A stretch of 64,000 bases of DNA from Nonomuraea thailandensis (GCF_024172165.1 NZ_JAMZEB010000002.1:1054001-1118000); one strand, 5' to 3'; positions 36,941 to 45,773 are shown, counted from the first letter of the stretch. Numbers and translations are program-made. The notes: generated by a model from the letters alone, not told the origin.

Positions 36941-39184
36941 ATGTTCCGTGCGCCGTTCTGGCGTGCGGTGACGGCGTGCGCCGTCATCGTGATCTCATTG
37001 ATCGTCACCCTCGCCGCCGCTCCCCGCCTGGGCCTGGACCTGCGCGGCGGCACCCAGCTCGTCTTCGAGACCAAGAGCACCCCCACCGTCCAGGCCGACG
37101 CCGCCGCCACCGACCGCGCGCTCAACGTGCTGCGCCAGCGGGCCGACGCGCTCGGCGTCGTCGATCCCACCCTGGTCCGCTCCGGCGAGCGGCGGATCAT
37201 CGTCGAGCTGCCGGGCGTGCTCGACCCGCGCCAGGCCGCCGAGGTCATCGGCCGTACCGCGCAGCTCGCCTTCCACCCCGTGCTCGGGGCCGCCGAACCC
37301 GGCGACAAGGAGGCGCTGCGCGACGAGAACGGCGGGCTGCTCAAGCTCGGCCCCGCCGCCATCACCGGCGACGGGGTGCGGGACGCCGCCGAGCAGAGCG
37401 ATCCCCAGCGCGGCCCAGGCTGGTGGGTGAGCCTCGACTTCCGCGAGGAGGCGCCCTGGCGCGAGCTCACCGGCGACGCGGCCTGCCAGCCGCAGGACGA
37501 CCCCCGGCGCCGCATCGCCATCGTGCTCGACAAGGAGATCATCTCCTCGCCGCCGCTCGACGCCTCCATCCCGTGCGGCGCCGGGATCCCCGGCGGCAGC
37601 GCCCAGATCACCGGCTCCTTCACCCACGAGGAGGCGCGCGACCTGGCCGTGCTGATCAAGGGCGGCGCGCTGCCGGTGCCGCTCGACCTGGTCGAGCAGC
37701 GGACGGTCGGCCCGACGCTCGGCGCGGCGGCCATCGACGCCAGCGCCAGGGCCGCGATCGCCGGGCTCGTCCTGACCGCCGTGTTCATCGTGGCCGTCTA
37801 CCGGCTGGCCGGGCTGCTGTCCGTGATCGCGCTGCTCTGCTACGGCGCCATCTCGTACGCGGCGCTGGTGGCGATGGGCGCGACCTTCACGCTGCCGGGA
37901 CTGGCCGGGTTCGTGCTGGCCATCGGCATGGCCATCGACGCGAACGTGCTGGTCTTCGAACGGGCCAGGGAGGAGTACCAGCAGGCGCCGGGCCGCGGCC
38001 TGCGGGGAGCGCTCGACCGGGGGTTCAGGAACGCCTGGAGCGCCATCGCCGACTCCAACGTGACCACCCTGATCGCCGCCGGGCTGCTGTTCTGGCTGGC
38101 GTCGGGCCCGGTCAAGGGCTTCGGCGTGACGCTGGCCGTCGGCGTGCTGGCCTCGCTCGTCTCGGCCATGCTGATCACCCGCGTGCTCACCCAGGCCGTC
38201 ATGGGCCGCGTCTCGCCACGCGTGTCCGGGCTCGGCTCCCCAGGCTCCGTCAGGACCTGGCTGACCCGCAGGAACCCGCGGCTCATGCGGCACGCGAAGC
38301 TCTGGCTGGGCATCGCGGGCGGCCTGGCGGTGGTGGCCGTCGCCGGGCTCGTGGCGCGCGGGCTGAACTTCGGCGTCGAGTTCACCGGCGGCAGGCTCGT
38401 CGAGTTCGCCACCTCCAGGCCGATCTCGGCCGACGCGGCAGGGGAGGCGGTCGCGCGCGCCGGATTCCCCACCGCGGTGGTGCAGGCGGGCGACGACGGC
38501 GTCTCCGTACGGGCCGCGCGGCTCGGCCTCGACGAGGTCGCCCGCATCGAGCAGGCGCTGGAGGCCGAGGCGGGCGAGGTGACCAAGCGCAGCGAGGAGT
38601 TCATCGGGCCCAGCCTGGGCGAGGAGCTGCGCCGCAACGCGCTCGTCGCGCTCGGCGTGGCCGTGGCCCTGCAGCTCGCCTACCTGGCCGTCAGGTTCAG
38701 GTGGACGTTCGGCGCCGCCGCCGTGCTGGCGCTGCTGGTGGACGTGGTCGTGGTGGCGGGCCTGTTCGCCTGGCTGGGCAAGCCGATCGACGGCGTGTTC
38801 CTGGCCGCGATGCTGACCGTCGTCGGGTACTCGGTCAACGACAAGGTGGTGGTGTTCGACCGGGTCAGGGAGCTGTGGGCGGCCCGCCGCGGCGAGCCGT
38901 TGTCGGCGGCGGTGAACGGCGCGATCCTGCAGACCATGCCGCGGACCGTGAACACCGGCCTCGGCGCGCTGTTCATCCTGCTCGCGCTCATGGCCTTCGG
39001 CGGTGACTCGCTGCGGGACTTCGCGATCGCGCTGGTGGCCGGGATCGTGACGGGCACGCTGTCGTCCGCGTTCGTGGCCGGGCCCGCGGCGATCCTGCTC
39101 GGCCGCTTCGACCGCCGCCCGGCCCCCGAGCCGGCCAAGCCCCGCCCCGCCCGGGATCCCCGGGGCTCGGGAGCGGTGGTCTGA
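36941..39184 (+). CDS. secDF: Fused protein translocase SecDF
   Basis: About 747 residues combining both Sec accessory subunits. The SecD half starts with a membrane helix and GLDLRGGTQLVFET (D1), has the large periplasmic domain (VLRQRADALGVVDPTL, RRIIVELPGV) and helices with GMAIDANVLVFERAREE (D5/D6 region). The SecF half repeats this from about residue 450: GLNFGVEFTGGRLVEF, then VGYSVNDKVVVFDRVRE with the proton-path Asp. It uses the proton gradient to complete export through SecYEG. Many actinomycetes encode separate secD and secF beside yajC; a fused copy elsewhere is usually an additional paralogue. A terminator follows. Confidence 0.93.
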   Translation: MFRAPFWRAVTACAVIVISLIVTLAAAPRLGLDLRGGTQLVFETKSTPTVQADAAATDRALNVLRQRADALGVVDPTLVRSGERRIIVELPGVLDPRQAAEVIGRTAQLAFHPVLGAAEPGDKEALRDENGGLLKLGPAAITGDGVRDAAEQSDPQRGPGWWVSLDFREEAPWRELTGDAACQPQDDPRRRIAIVLDKEIISSPPLDASIPCGAGIPGGSAQITGSFTHEEARDLAVLIKGGALPVPLDLVEQRTVGPTLGAAAIDASARAAIAGLVLTAVFIVAVYRLAGLLSVIALLCYGAISYAALVAMGATFTLPGLAGFVLAIGMAIDANVLVFERAREEYQQAPGRGLRGALDRGFRNAWSAIADSNVTTLIAAGLLFWLASGPVKGFGVTLAVGVLASLVSAMLITRVLTQAVMGRVSPRVSGLGSPGSVRTWLTRRNPRLMRHAKLWLGIAGGLAVVAVAGLVARGLNFGVEFTGGRLVEFATSRPISADAAGEAVARAGFPTAVVQAGDDGVSVRAARLGLDEVARIEQALEAEAGEVTKRSEEFIGPSLGEELRRNALVALGVAVALQLAYLAVRFRWTFGAAAVLALLVDVVVVAGLFAWLGKPIDGVFLAAMLTVVGYSVNDKVVVFDRVRELWAARRGEPLSAAVNGAILQTMPRTVNTGLGALFILLALMAFGGDSLRDFAIALVAGIVTGTLSSAFVAGPAAILLGRFDRRPAPEPAKPRPARDPRGSGAVV

Positions 39185-39190
39185 CGGCGA

Positions 39191-39224
39191 TCCGGCCTCC
39201 CGCGACCCGTTCCGGGAGGCCGGA
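39191..39224 (+). terminator. Hairpin terminator after secDF
   Basis: TCCGGCCTCCC pairs with GGGAGGCCGGA in a perfect 11-bp stem with a 12-base loop, 7 bases past the secDF stop. A second, bulged hairpin (39269-39294) follows. Confidence 0.8.
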
Positions 39225-39330
39225 GCACCCGCGCCCGGCCGCAGACGCCGATCCGGTCGGGCGATCTTTCGGATCTCGGGCTTTCCCGATCCGAGGGCTT
39301 CCGTGACCCGGCGCGGGGAACAGGTTCGGC

Positions 39331-39717
39331 ATGGAGGTGCTGAGCAGTCGCGTGTTGTTGCATCCCCGCGACCCCACGCGCAGCCGCCGCTTCTACGCGG
39401 AGACGCTCGGCCTGGCCGTCTACCGCGAGTTCGGCCCGCCCGACCACCCGGGCGTCGTCTTCTTCCTGGGCCAGGGGTTCCTGGAGCTCTCCGGCTGCGA
39501 GCAGGAGGCGGCCGGGCCCGCGATGCGGCTCTGGCTGCAGGTGCGCGACGTGGCGCGGGAGGAGGAACGGCTGCGCGAGGCGGGCGTCACCGTCCTGCGC
39601 GAGGCCCGCCAGGAGCCGTGGGGGCTGATCGAGGCGTGGATCGCCGACCCCGACGGCCACCGCATCGTCCTGGTCCAGGTCCCGGCCGACCACCCCCTGC
39701 GCCGCGACCCCCGCTGA
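39331..39717 (+). CDS. VOC-family (glyoxalase-like) protein
   Basis: 128 residues with two beta-alpha-beta-beta-beta units. VLLHPRDPTRSRRFYAETLGLAVYREFG opens the fold; GVVFFLGQGFLELSG and WIADPDGHRIVLVQV supply the strand and metal-site regions, with Glu in LELSG and the final strand typical of glyoxalase/bleomycin-resistance proteins. Activity may be resistance, dioxygenase or isomerase. It is followed after 13 bases by an orphan response regulator in the same orientation. Confidence 0.85.
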   Translation: MEVLSSRVLLHPRDPTRSRRFYAETLGLAVYREFGPPDHPGVVFFLGQGFLELSGCEQEAAGPAMRLWLQVRDVAREEERLREAGVTVLREARQEPWGLIEAWIADPDGHRIVLVQVPADHPLRRDPR

Positions 39718-39730
39718 CCGGAGCGCGCCC

Positions 39731-40411
39731 ATGACCGCATACCGCATCCTGGCCGTGGACGACGACTGGGCGATCCTGCGCGCCCTCTGGCGCGGGCTGC
39801 GCCTGGAGGGCTTCGCCGTGGAGACCGTCGACTCGGGGCCGCTCGCCCTCGACAGCGTGGACAAGTCCCCGCCGGACGCGATCGTGCTGGACGTCACCAT
39901 GCCCGGCATGTCGGGCGTCGAGGTGTGCTCCCGGCTGCGCGCGGCGGGCACGCGGGCGCCGGTGCTCATGTTGTCGGGCCGGGACCAGGTGGACGACCGC
40001 GCGGCAGGCCTCGCGGCGGGCGCCGACGACTGCGTGCTCAAACCGTTCGACCTGTACGAGCTGGCCCTGCGCCTGCGCGCCCTCCTGCGCCACACCGCCC
40101 CGGCCACGCGCACCGCCGTCAGGGTCGGCCCGCTGCTCCTCGACCCGGCCGCCCGCAGGGTCACCCTCGGCGGCCGGGAGCTCGACCTGACGCGGCGCGA
40201 GTCCGGCCTGCTGGAGGTGCTGGCCCGCAACGCGGGCATCCCCATGTCCCGCGCCCTGCTCCTGGAACGTGTCTGGGGGTACGACTTCGAGGTCGACGCC
40301 GGCCCGCTGGAGACGCTCGTCGGCCACCTGCGCCGCAAGCTGGAGGCGGGCGGGGGCCCGCGCATGCTGCACACCGTACGCGGATCGGGCTTCATGCTGC
40401 GGGAGCCCTAG
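39731..40411 (+). CDS. OmpR/PhoB-type response regulator (orphan)
   Basis: 226 residues. Receiver domain with LAVDDDWAIL (acidic pair), phosphoacceptor Asp in IVLDVTMPGMSG and Lys in CVLKPFD. The output is a winged helix: LDLTRRESGLLEVLARNAGIPMSRALLLERVWGYDFEVDAG, HLRRKLEAGGGPRMLHTVRGSGFML. No histidine kinase lies on either side, so its partner is elsewhere. Its layout follows PrrA/MprA-type regulators of actinomycetes. Confidence 0.9.
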   Translation: MTAYRILAVDDDWAILRALWRGLRLEGFAVETVDSGPLALDSVDKSPPDAIVLDVTMPGMSGVEVCSRLRAAGTRAPVLMLSGRDQVDDRAAGLAAGADDCVLKPFDLYELALRLRALLRHTAPATRTAVRVGPLLLDPAARRVTLGGRELDLTRRESGLLEVLARNAGIPMSRALLLERVWGYDFEVDAGPLETLVGHLRRKLEAGGGPRMLHTVRGSGFMLREP

Positions 40412-40426
40412 CGGACCAGAGGGCCG

Positions 40427-41200
40427 TCAGCCGGTGGGGTCCTGCTCGTCCTCCAGCAGGTCGAGGTCCGGAGGCACCAGCGTCGTCGACTCCACCAGCC
40501 CGCGCAGCAGGTTGTGCAGCAGGTTGTCCGACGGGCCGCCCGCCGTCCTGTCGTGGGTCAGCGGGTACGGGAAGCCGCCCGCGTCCAGGCGGCGGCGCAC
40601 GGTCTCGATCCGGTTCTCGATCCTGCGCTCCCGCCAGTCGCCGCCGGGGCGCAGGTAGGCGAGCTGCTCGGCCGCCTGCCGGTACGACAGGGGGCGGGGG
40701 CCCTCCTCGTACAGCAGGTAACGCTGGCCCAGGACCACCAGCAGCAGCCGCTCGTCGTCGTCCAGCGGCCACCTGCGCGGCGGCAGCGTCGCCGCCCGGC
40801 GGCGCGGGGCCCGCTCCTCGTCGTGACCCGTCACGTACAGCTCCACCAGGTGCTCACGGAAACCCGACCCGCGCACGAACACCGGCGTGTAGCCGGGCGC
40901 CAGCGGGAACGCCTCGGTCGCCGCGTGCATCAGGCGGCCCCGGGGGAGCCGCAGGAGCTGCTGGCCGGTGTTCCGCAGCCACCAGCGCTGCCTGCCGAAG
41001 GTCAGCTCGCCGTGGCGGCGGCTCACCCACAGGTCGTCCTCCCCGACGCACACGTCCACGTCGGGCCGCTCGCCCCTGCCGAACCGCACGGTCAGGCCCG
41101 GCCTGGGCGGCACCTCGACGCCGCCGTTGACGCTGCGGGCGTGCAGCGTGCCCGGCGGGGCGGGCGCGACACCTCGGGCGAGGCTGTCAGGGACGTCCAT
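40427..41200 (-). CDS. FHA-domain protein with C-terminal helical/winged segment
   Basis: 257 residues. Residues of about 35-110 form a forkhead-associated domain: RFGRGERPDVDVCVGEDDLWVSRRHGELTF contains the phosphothreonine-contact GR, and S-RRH residues. WWLRNTGQQLLRL continues the sandwich. The C-terminal 130 residues (WPLDDDERLLLVVLGQRYLLYEEGPRPLSYRQAAEQL, IENRIETVRRRLDAGG) look like a winged helix seen in actinobacterial FHA regulators. It probably reads Ser/Thr-kinase output; kinase genes lie within 2 kb and at 8.6 kb. Confidence 0.83.
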   Translation of the reverse strand: MDVPDSLARGVAPAPPGTLHARSVNGGVEVPPRPGLTVRFGRGERPDVDVCVGEDDLWVSRRHGELTFGRQRWWLRNTGQQLLRLPRGRLMHAATEAFPLAPGYTPVFVRGSGFREHLVELYVTGHDEERAPRRRAATLPPRRWPLDDDERLLLVVLGQRYLLYEEGPRPLSYRQAAEQLAYLRPGGDWRERRIENRIETVRRRLDAGGFPYPLTHDRTAGGPSDNLLHNLLRGLVESTTLVPPDLDLLEDEQDPTG

Positions 41201-41293
41201 CGCACTCCTCCCTTTCCTGGCTGCCGGCAGCCAGGGCCTCCGGCGCTTGCGGCCTCCATCCTGCCCGGCCCCGCCCGGGACCCTTCCCGGAAG

Positions 41294-41440
41294 CAGCCTG
41301 CCCGCCTGCTCGGGGCCTCTCCCCGGCGCAGCCTGCCCGCCTGCTCGGGGCCTCTCCCCGGCGCAGCCTGCCCGCCTGCTCGGGGCCTCCCCGGCGCAGC
41401 GTGCCCCGCCTGCTCCGGGCCCCTCCCGGACACAGCGTGC
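41294..41440. repeat. 35-bp tandem repeat array in a 303-bp gene-free gap
   Basis: Units starting CAGCCTGCCCGCCTGCTCGG begin at 41294, 41329 and 41364 (the third is 2 bp shorter), followed by decayed copies to about 41440. The surrounding gap 41201-41503 has no credible gene; frames crossing it give low-complexity Pro/Ala/Arg or Gly/Arg translations. Confidence 0.9.
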
Positions 41441-41503
41441 GCGGCCTGCCGCGAGGCTCCTGACGCGGCGCGCCCGGCCGCTCCCGGCCGCCCCCGTGCG
41501 GTC

Positions 41504-42343
41504 TCATGCGCGGCGCAGGCGGGCCGTCGCCGCGCCGGCCAGGTGGGTGGCCATCCGGCACAGCCGCTCCGCCGGGCGGGACCCGCCCACCAGGACGAGC
41601 AGGGTCTCGGCGGCGGTCCGGCCGTGCACGTCGGCGTAGGTGCGGTGGACGACCTGCACCAGGCAGGCGCCGTCGCCCTCGCTCGCCGGCCGGATGTAGG
41701 CGGGCAGCCCGTTGAGCCGTGTGGACGTCCCGCCCGCCGCGTCCGGCGGCCCGCCCCGGTCGAACGTCAGGTCCAGCCAGATGTCGCTCGTGGTGCTCTC
41801 CCACTCGCAGTCCCACCCGCCGTAGCCGCGATCCGGGTCGGCGGCGTCGATCCCGGGCACGACCTCCAGGGCCCGCGCGGTCAGCAGGGTGCAGGCGTCC
41901 TGCCGGGCCAGGGAACCGGCGGGGAAGCCGGGGGAGCGGCGGGCGAGCGGGCCCTGGTTGAGCGTGCGCACGGCGTCGGCGGTGGCCGCGTCGGCGATCT
42001 CGCACAGTGGCGCCTCGCCGTCGTCGTCGCGCTTGGCCGTGACCGTGATCGTCATGTCGGCGACGCCTTCGAGCACCAGCGTGCGGTTGCACGCGTGGCT
42101 CTCGCCCGGGTCCGCGACGACCGTGACGATGCCCGTGGTCCTGGTCGCCTTCGCCTGCTCCGGTGGCGGGTCGAGGTCGAGGTCCACCCTGACGTCCACG
42201 ACCGCGTCGGACGGGGGGCTGACGAGGACGTCGCAGCGGTCGAAGTTGCCGTAGTCGGGATCCAGCTCGGTCCTGCCGAACCGGCCGAGCGCGGCGGGGC
42301 GCAGCAGCGCGCAGGGGTCGGCGGTGCGCCGGTCGCCGATCAC
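41504..42343 (-). CDS. Extracellular-type domain split from an upstream receptor kinase
   Basis: 279 residues in two related halves, each opening with a Cys-containing helix and closing on a beta-sheet: DPCALLRPAALGRFGRTELD ... FDRCDVLV and DACTLLTARALEVVPGIDAA ... GWDCEWES. This twin arrangement resembles the secreted ends of actinobacterial Ser/Thr kinases and DUF3558-like lipoproteins. There is no signal peptide. The GTG at 42343 overlaps the kinase stop as GTGA. Upstream of GTG the same frame stays open for at least 23 codons reading as a Ser/Pro/Thr linker (SGSPRTSPPAQD), so this is more likely the displaced 3' half of the kinase gene than an independent gene. Confidence 0.6.
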   Translation of the reverse strand: MIGDRRTADPCALLRPAALGRFGRTELDPDYGNFDRCDVLVSPPSDAVVDVRVDLDLDPPPEQAKATRTTGIVTVVADPGESHACNRTLVLEGVADMTITVTAKRDDDGEAPLCEIADAATADAVRTLNQGPLARRSPGFPAGSLARQDACTLLTARALEVVPGIDAADPDRGYGGWDCEWESTTSDIWLDLTFDRGGPPDAAGGTSTRLNGLPAYIRPASEGDGACLVQVVHRTYADVHGRTAAETLLVLVGGSRPAERLCRMATHLAGAATARLRRA

Positions 42344-43095
42344 GTCCTGGGCGGGTGGTGACGTTCGCGGGCTGCCCGAAGGCGTGCGCCCTGCGACCCG
42401 CCCGCTCTCCGTGCCGCCAGCACCCCGACCAGCGGCCCCAGGCCGGCGTCCAGCGTCACGGCCCCTCGGGCGGCCTCCCGCACGGAGACGAACGCCTCCA
42501 CGGGATCAGCCGGGCGTTCCAGCCCGGCCTCTCCGGCGTGCCCGGGCCGGCGCTCGCGTCTGCGGGGCGGCTCGCCGGTGACCAGCGCGTACACCGTGGC
42601 GCCGAGCGAGAACACGTCCGACGCGGGCTCCGGCTGCCCGCGCACCACCTCCGGCGCCGCGTAGTCCGGCGTGTAACCGACCGCGCTGTTCGGGGTGATC
42701 GTCTCGACCCCGCCCACCCGGTACGCCGCCCCGAAGTCGGCCGGCTTGGCGGCCCCGTCGCCGGTGACGACCACGTTGCCCGGCTTGATGTCGCAGTGCA
42801 CGACGCCCTCGGCGTGCAGGGCCGCCGGCGCGCCGGCGAGCTGGGCCCCGATCCGCGCCGCCACCCCCGGCGCCAGCCCCGGCCGGCCCTCCAGGCTCCC
42901 GCCCGGCACGTGCTCCATCACCAGCCACGAGGCCGCCCGGCCCCGCACGGCGTGATGGAGGGTGACGACGTGCGGATGGCTGAACCTGGCCAGGGCCCGC
43001 GCCTCGGCCCACAGCCGGCCGGCGCCTGCCGCGCCGTCCACGGTCGTGCCCGGTCGTGCTCCCTCCGGCCGGGGCCACCGTTGCACGAAGCGCAC
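42340..43095 (-). CDS. Truncated Ser/Thr kinase-like protein, probably frameshifted and inactive
   Basis: 251 residues. From EARALARFSHPHVVTLHH onward it follows a Hanks kinase: WLVMEHVPGGSLEG, VVHCDIKPGNVVV, PADFGAAYR, PDYAAPEVV, ASDVFSLGATVYALV. The Gly-rich loop and the strand with the ATP-anchoring Lys are missing, and the HRD motif reads HCD. After EPPRR the C-lobe degrades into Arg-rich sequence and stops exactly where the downstream frame carries on as an extracellular stalk and domain. A TAGATT box 6 bases before GTG 43095 suggests it is still transcribed, leaderless. It is best read as a pseudokinase or a decaying receptor kinase. Confidence 0.6.
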   Translation of the reverse strand: MRFVQRWPRPEGARPGTTVDGAAGAGRLWAEARALARFSHPHVVTLHHAVRGRAASWLVMEHVPGGSLEGRPGLAPGVAARIGAQLAGAPAALHAEGVVHCDIKPGNVVVTGDGAAKPADFGAAYRVGGVETITPNSAVGYTPDYAAPEVVRGQPEPASDVFSLGATVYALVTGEPPRRRERRPGHAGEAGLERPADPVEAFVSVREAARGAVTLDAGLGPLVGVLAARRAGGSQGARLRAARERHHPPRT

Positions 43096-43101
43096 GACCA
43101 G

Positions 43102-43107
43102 AATCTA
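43102..43107 (-). promoter_or_regulatory. -10 box before the truncated kinase
   Basis: TAGATT on the minus strand ends 6 bases before GTG 43095, the leaderless spacing found elsewhere in the window. No good -35 is seen. Confidence 0.4.
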
Positions 43108-43204
43108 TCGAGTGAGATCTCGGACACGCAGCGTTTCCCCGGGACCGGTCCCGGCGCGACCGGCGCACACTGGGCGCGCCGACAACCGCAGAGCAAGGAG
43201 GATC

Positions 43205-43567
43205 ATGCCCCCCACGATCAGGATCGCCGCGCTGGCAGCGGCGGCTTCCGTCGCCCTCGTCCCGCTGGCCGCCCCTGCGGCGTCCGCCGGCGCCACCGCC
43301 AAGCCCGGCCTGCGCGCCTGCTACGACGGCACGTGCAGGCTCACCCTCACCAAGGGCGTCTCGTTCCGGGTCAGCTCACGCTTCGGCATCACCAGGCTGG
43401 CCATCACGTTCACCTCCACCACCGTCCGGGTGAAGGGCACCGGGACGGGGGTGATGTCGCAGGCGTTCCTCGGCGAGGGCTCGACGGGCTCGGTCAACGA
43501 CATCGGTGTGCGCGTGGTCTCGCTGTCGCCCGGGAAGGCGGTGCTGCGGCTGACCGCCCGGCGCTGA
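43205..43567 (+). CDS. Small secreted protein of unknown function
   Basis: 120 residues. A Sec signal peptide (RIAALAAAASVALVPLAAPA, cleavage near ASAGA) precedes a roughly 90-residue beta-rich mature part with one Cys pair (ACYDGTC), a Gly/Thr/Val strand pattern (RLAITFTSTTVRVKGTG) and a final VLRLTARR. AAGGAG lies 4 bases before ATG 43205. No family recognised. It diverges from the broken kinase gene and is convergent with the SpoIIE phosphatase. Confidence 0.65.
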   Translation: MPPTIRIAALAAAASVALVPLAAPAASAGATAKPGLRACYDGTCRLTLTKGVSFRVSSRFGITRLAITFTSTTVRVKGTGTGVMSQAFLGEGSTGSVNDIGVRVVSLSPGKAVLRLTARR

Positions 43568-45697
43568 TCACGGCTCGCCGAACGTGTCGCGCAGGAGCAG
43601 CACGGCGATGTCGTCCGTGCGCCGTTCGATCGTGGCCGGCTCGATGAGCGTCTCCGCCAGGTCGTGCAGGGGCTGGCCGGGCGCGGGCGCGAAGCGGCCG
43701 GCCAGGGCGGCGATGGCGTCGCCGAGGTCGCGGCCCGGCTCCTCGATGAGGCCGTCGGTGTAGAGGGTCATGACCGCGCCGGGCTCCATGGGCAGGGTGG
43801 TGGTGGCGTACTCGGCGTCGGGGTCGATGCCGAGCAGCAGGCCGGGGGAGGTGTCGACGACCCGGGCCGGGGCGCCGGGCCTGCCCAGCACCGGGGGCAG
43901 GTGCCCGGCGCTGGCCACGCACGCGGTGTGCCGCGCCAGGTCGAAGCAGACGTACAGGCAGCTGGTGAAGCGGTCGGGCGCGAGCTCGACGAGCAGCCGG
44001 TTGGTGTGCGCGAGCACGTCGCCCGCGCTGCCGCCGGCCGCGGCGTGGGCGCGGATGGCGGTGCGCACCTGGCCCATGAGCGCGGCGGCGGTCACGTCGT
44101 GCCCCTGCACGTCGCCGATGACGGCCGCGGCCCTGTTGTCGCCGAGGCGGATCAGGTCGTAGAAGTCGCCGCCGATGTCCATGCCGGGGGTGGCGGGGAC
44201 GTATCTGGCGGCCACGTCGAGGCCGGGGATCCGCGGCAGCTCGTGGGGCAGCAGGCTCGACTGCAGGCACTGCGCGAGCTGGTGCTTGACGTCGTAGAGC
44301 CGGGCGCGCTCGAAGGCCTGGGCGATCAGCCCGGTGAGCGCGGTGAGCGTGGCCCGCTCCTGGGTGCTGAACCGGTGCGGCCGGTCGTAGGCGAGGATGC
44401 ACGTGCCGATGGGCCGGCCCGAGGTGACCAGCGGCAGGAACGCCCAGGCGCACATGTCGTCGGAGCGGATCGCGTCCGGGTAGGCGGCGCGCAACTGGTC
44501 CCAGCTGGAGAAGAACGCCGGTTTGCCCGGGTCGAACGGCCGGCCGGTGGGCGCGACCGGGATGACGGGCCGGCCGTCGAACTCGTCGATGGCCCGCCGG
44601 CTGTAGCCGCGCGAGGCGACGACCCGCAGCCGCCCGCCCTTGGAGGTGAGGATGGCCAGCGCCTGCACGTTGTAGACGGGCATGACGTGGTCGGCGACCA
44701 GGTCCAGCACCTCCTGGGCGGTCACCGCCCGGGCCAGCGCGGTGGCCAGGAGCAGGATCTCGTGCACCGCGACGACCCGCAGCGTGTGGTCGTCGCCGGT
44801 GGCGGGGGCGGGCGAGGAGCCGCGGGGCGCCGCGCCGGGCGTGATGCGCAGGGTGATGCCGGTCAGCCCGGGATACAGGCAGAACGTCAGCTGACGGCCG
44901 TCGGGGCCGTGGGTGGCGAACTGGGTGGTCTGCCGGCCGATCACGGCGGCGCGGTAGCGGTCCTCGTACGAAGGGTCGGCCAGCCACGGCAGCACCTCCC
45001 ACAGGCGCCTGCCGAGCAGCGTGGACGGCGCCAGCCCGAGCAGGTCGGCGGCCGGGGCGCTGACCAGCGTCGCGCGCCCCTCCACGTCCAGCATGCAGTA
45101 GCCCTCGGGCAGCCGGTTGAGGCACTCCAGGGCGACGAGGTCGGCCCGCGGGTCCGCCGGGCGCACGGGCCGCGGGCCGAGCAGGCGCGGCTGGGAGCCG
45201 GCCCTGATCGGCCGCCCGTGCCGGGCGGACTCCTGCACCAGGTCGCCGATCGCGGCGCAGGCCCTGTCGATGATGTCGCGCTGGCGGCGGGGGAGCTCGG
45301 AGTCCTGCCCGGCCGGCCACAGCAGCATGAACCCGCCGCGCACCCCGCTGTCGGAGCAGATGGGGGACAGGACGGCCGCGAACGGGTACGGCAGCGCCAG
45401 CGCCGCCGCGGGGAACTCGCGGGCCAGGTGCTCGCGCCCGCTGATCCAGATCAGCCGCCGCTCGCGGACCGCCACGGAGATCGGCACCGGGTCCTTCGTC
45501 CTGACCCTGGACCAGGCCCTGGCGATCGGCGCGGGCAGCCCGATCTCGGCGGCCATCTGCAGGATCTGGCCGGTGTCGTCCAGGAGGTAGACGGCGCCGA
45601 TGTGCGCGCCGGAGCTGACGACGACCTCGGTCAGCAGCTTGTCCAGGCGGGACGAGCCGTTCGCCGCGCCAGGAGCCGGGACGTCCTCCTCCCGCAC
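43568..45697 (-). CDS. SpoIIE/RsbU-type PP2C phosphatase with GAF and PAS sensors
   Basis: 709 residues. A GAF-like domain (about 15-160, VVVSSGAHIGAVYLLDDTGQ), a PAS-like domain (about 190-300, EGYCMLDVEGRATLVSAPAADLLGL) and a second GAF domain (about 310-470) precede a PP2C-type phosphatase: LLPHELPRIPGLDVAARYVPATPGMDIGGDFYDLIRL, VIGDVQGHDVTAAALM, SAGHLPPVL, LYTDGLIE. The metal-binding Asp residues are intact. Such proteins dephosphorylate anti-sigma-factor antagonists. It starts at GTG 45697; a possible ECF-type promoter lies about 80 bases upstream. Confidence 0.92.
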   Translation of the reverse strand: MREEDVPAPGAANGSSRLDKLLTEVVVSSGAHIGAVYLLDDTGQILQMAAEIGLPAPIARAWSRVRTKDPVPISVAVRERRLIWISGREHLAREFPAAALALPYPFAAVLSPICSDSGVRGGFMLLWPAGQDSELPRRQRDIIDRACAAIGDLVQESARHGRPIRAGSQPRLLGPRPVRPADPRADLVALECLNRLPEGYCMLDVEGRATLVSAPAADLLGLAPSTLLGRRLWEVLPWLADPSYEDRYRAAVIGRQTTQFATHGPDGRQLTFCLYPGLTGITLRITPGAAPRGSSPAPATGDDHTLRVVAVHEILLLATALARAVTAQEVLDLVADHVMPVYNVQALAILTSKGGRLRVVASRGYSRRAIDEFDGRPVIPVAPTGRPFDPGKPAFFSSWDQLRAAYPDAIRSDDMCAWAFLPLVTSGRPIGTCILAYDRPHRFSTQERATLTALTGLIAQAFERARLYDVKHQLAQCLQSSLLPHELPRIPGLDVAARYVPATPGMDIGGDFYDLIRLGDNRAAAVIGDVQGHDVTAAALMGQVRTAIRAHAAAGGSAGDVLAHTNRLLVELAPDRFTSCLYVCFDLARHTACVASAGHLPPVLGRPGAPARVVDTSPGLLLGIDPDAEYATTTLPMEPGAVMTLYTDGLIEEPGRDLGDAIAALAGRFAPAPGQPLHDLAETLIEPATIERRTDDIAVLLLRDTFGEP

Positions 45698-45712
45698 CGC
45701 CTCAGCAGGCTC

Positions 45713-45731
45713 CGCTCACGTACGGTGAGCG
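45713..45731. promoter_or_regulatory. Inverted repeat in the SpoIIE 5' region
   Basis: CGCTCAC and GTGAGCG are perfect 7-bp arms around GTACG, 16-34 bases before the phosphatase GTG. It could be an operator or a leader hairpin. Confidence 0.45.
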
Positions 45732-45773
45732 TGCCATCCACGCGAAACCTCCCATACGGGCAGGTTACACGTG

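Noticed and set aside
41294..41440. CRISPR-like array
   Set aside because: Repeats are adjacent with no unique spacers and no cas genes; it is a tandem repeat.
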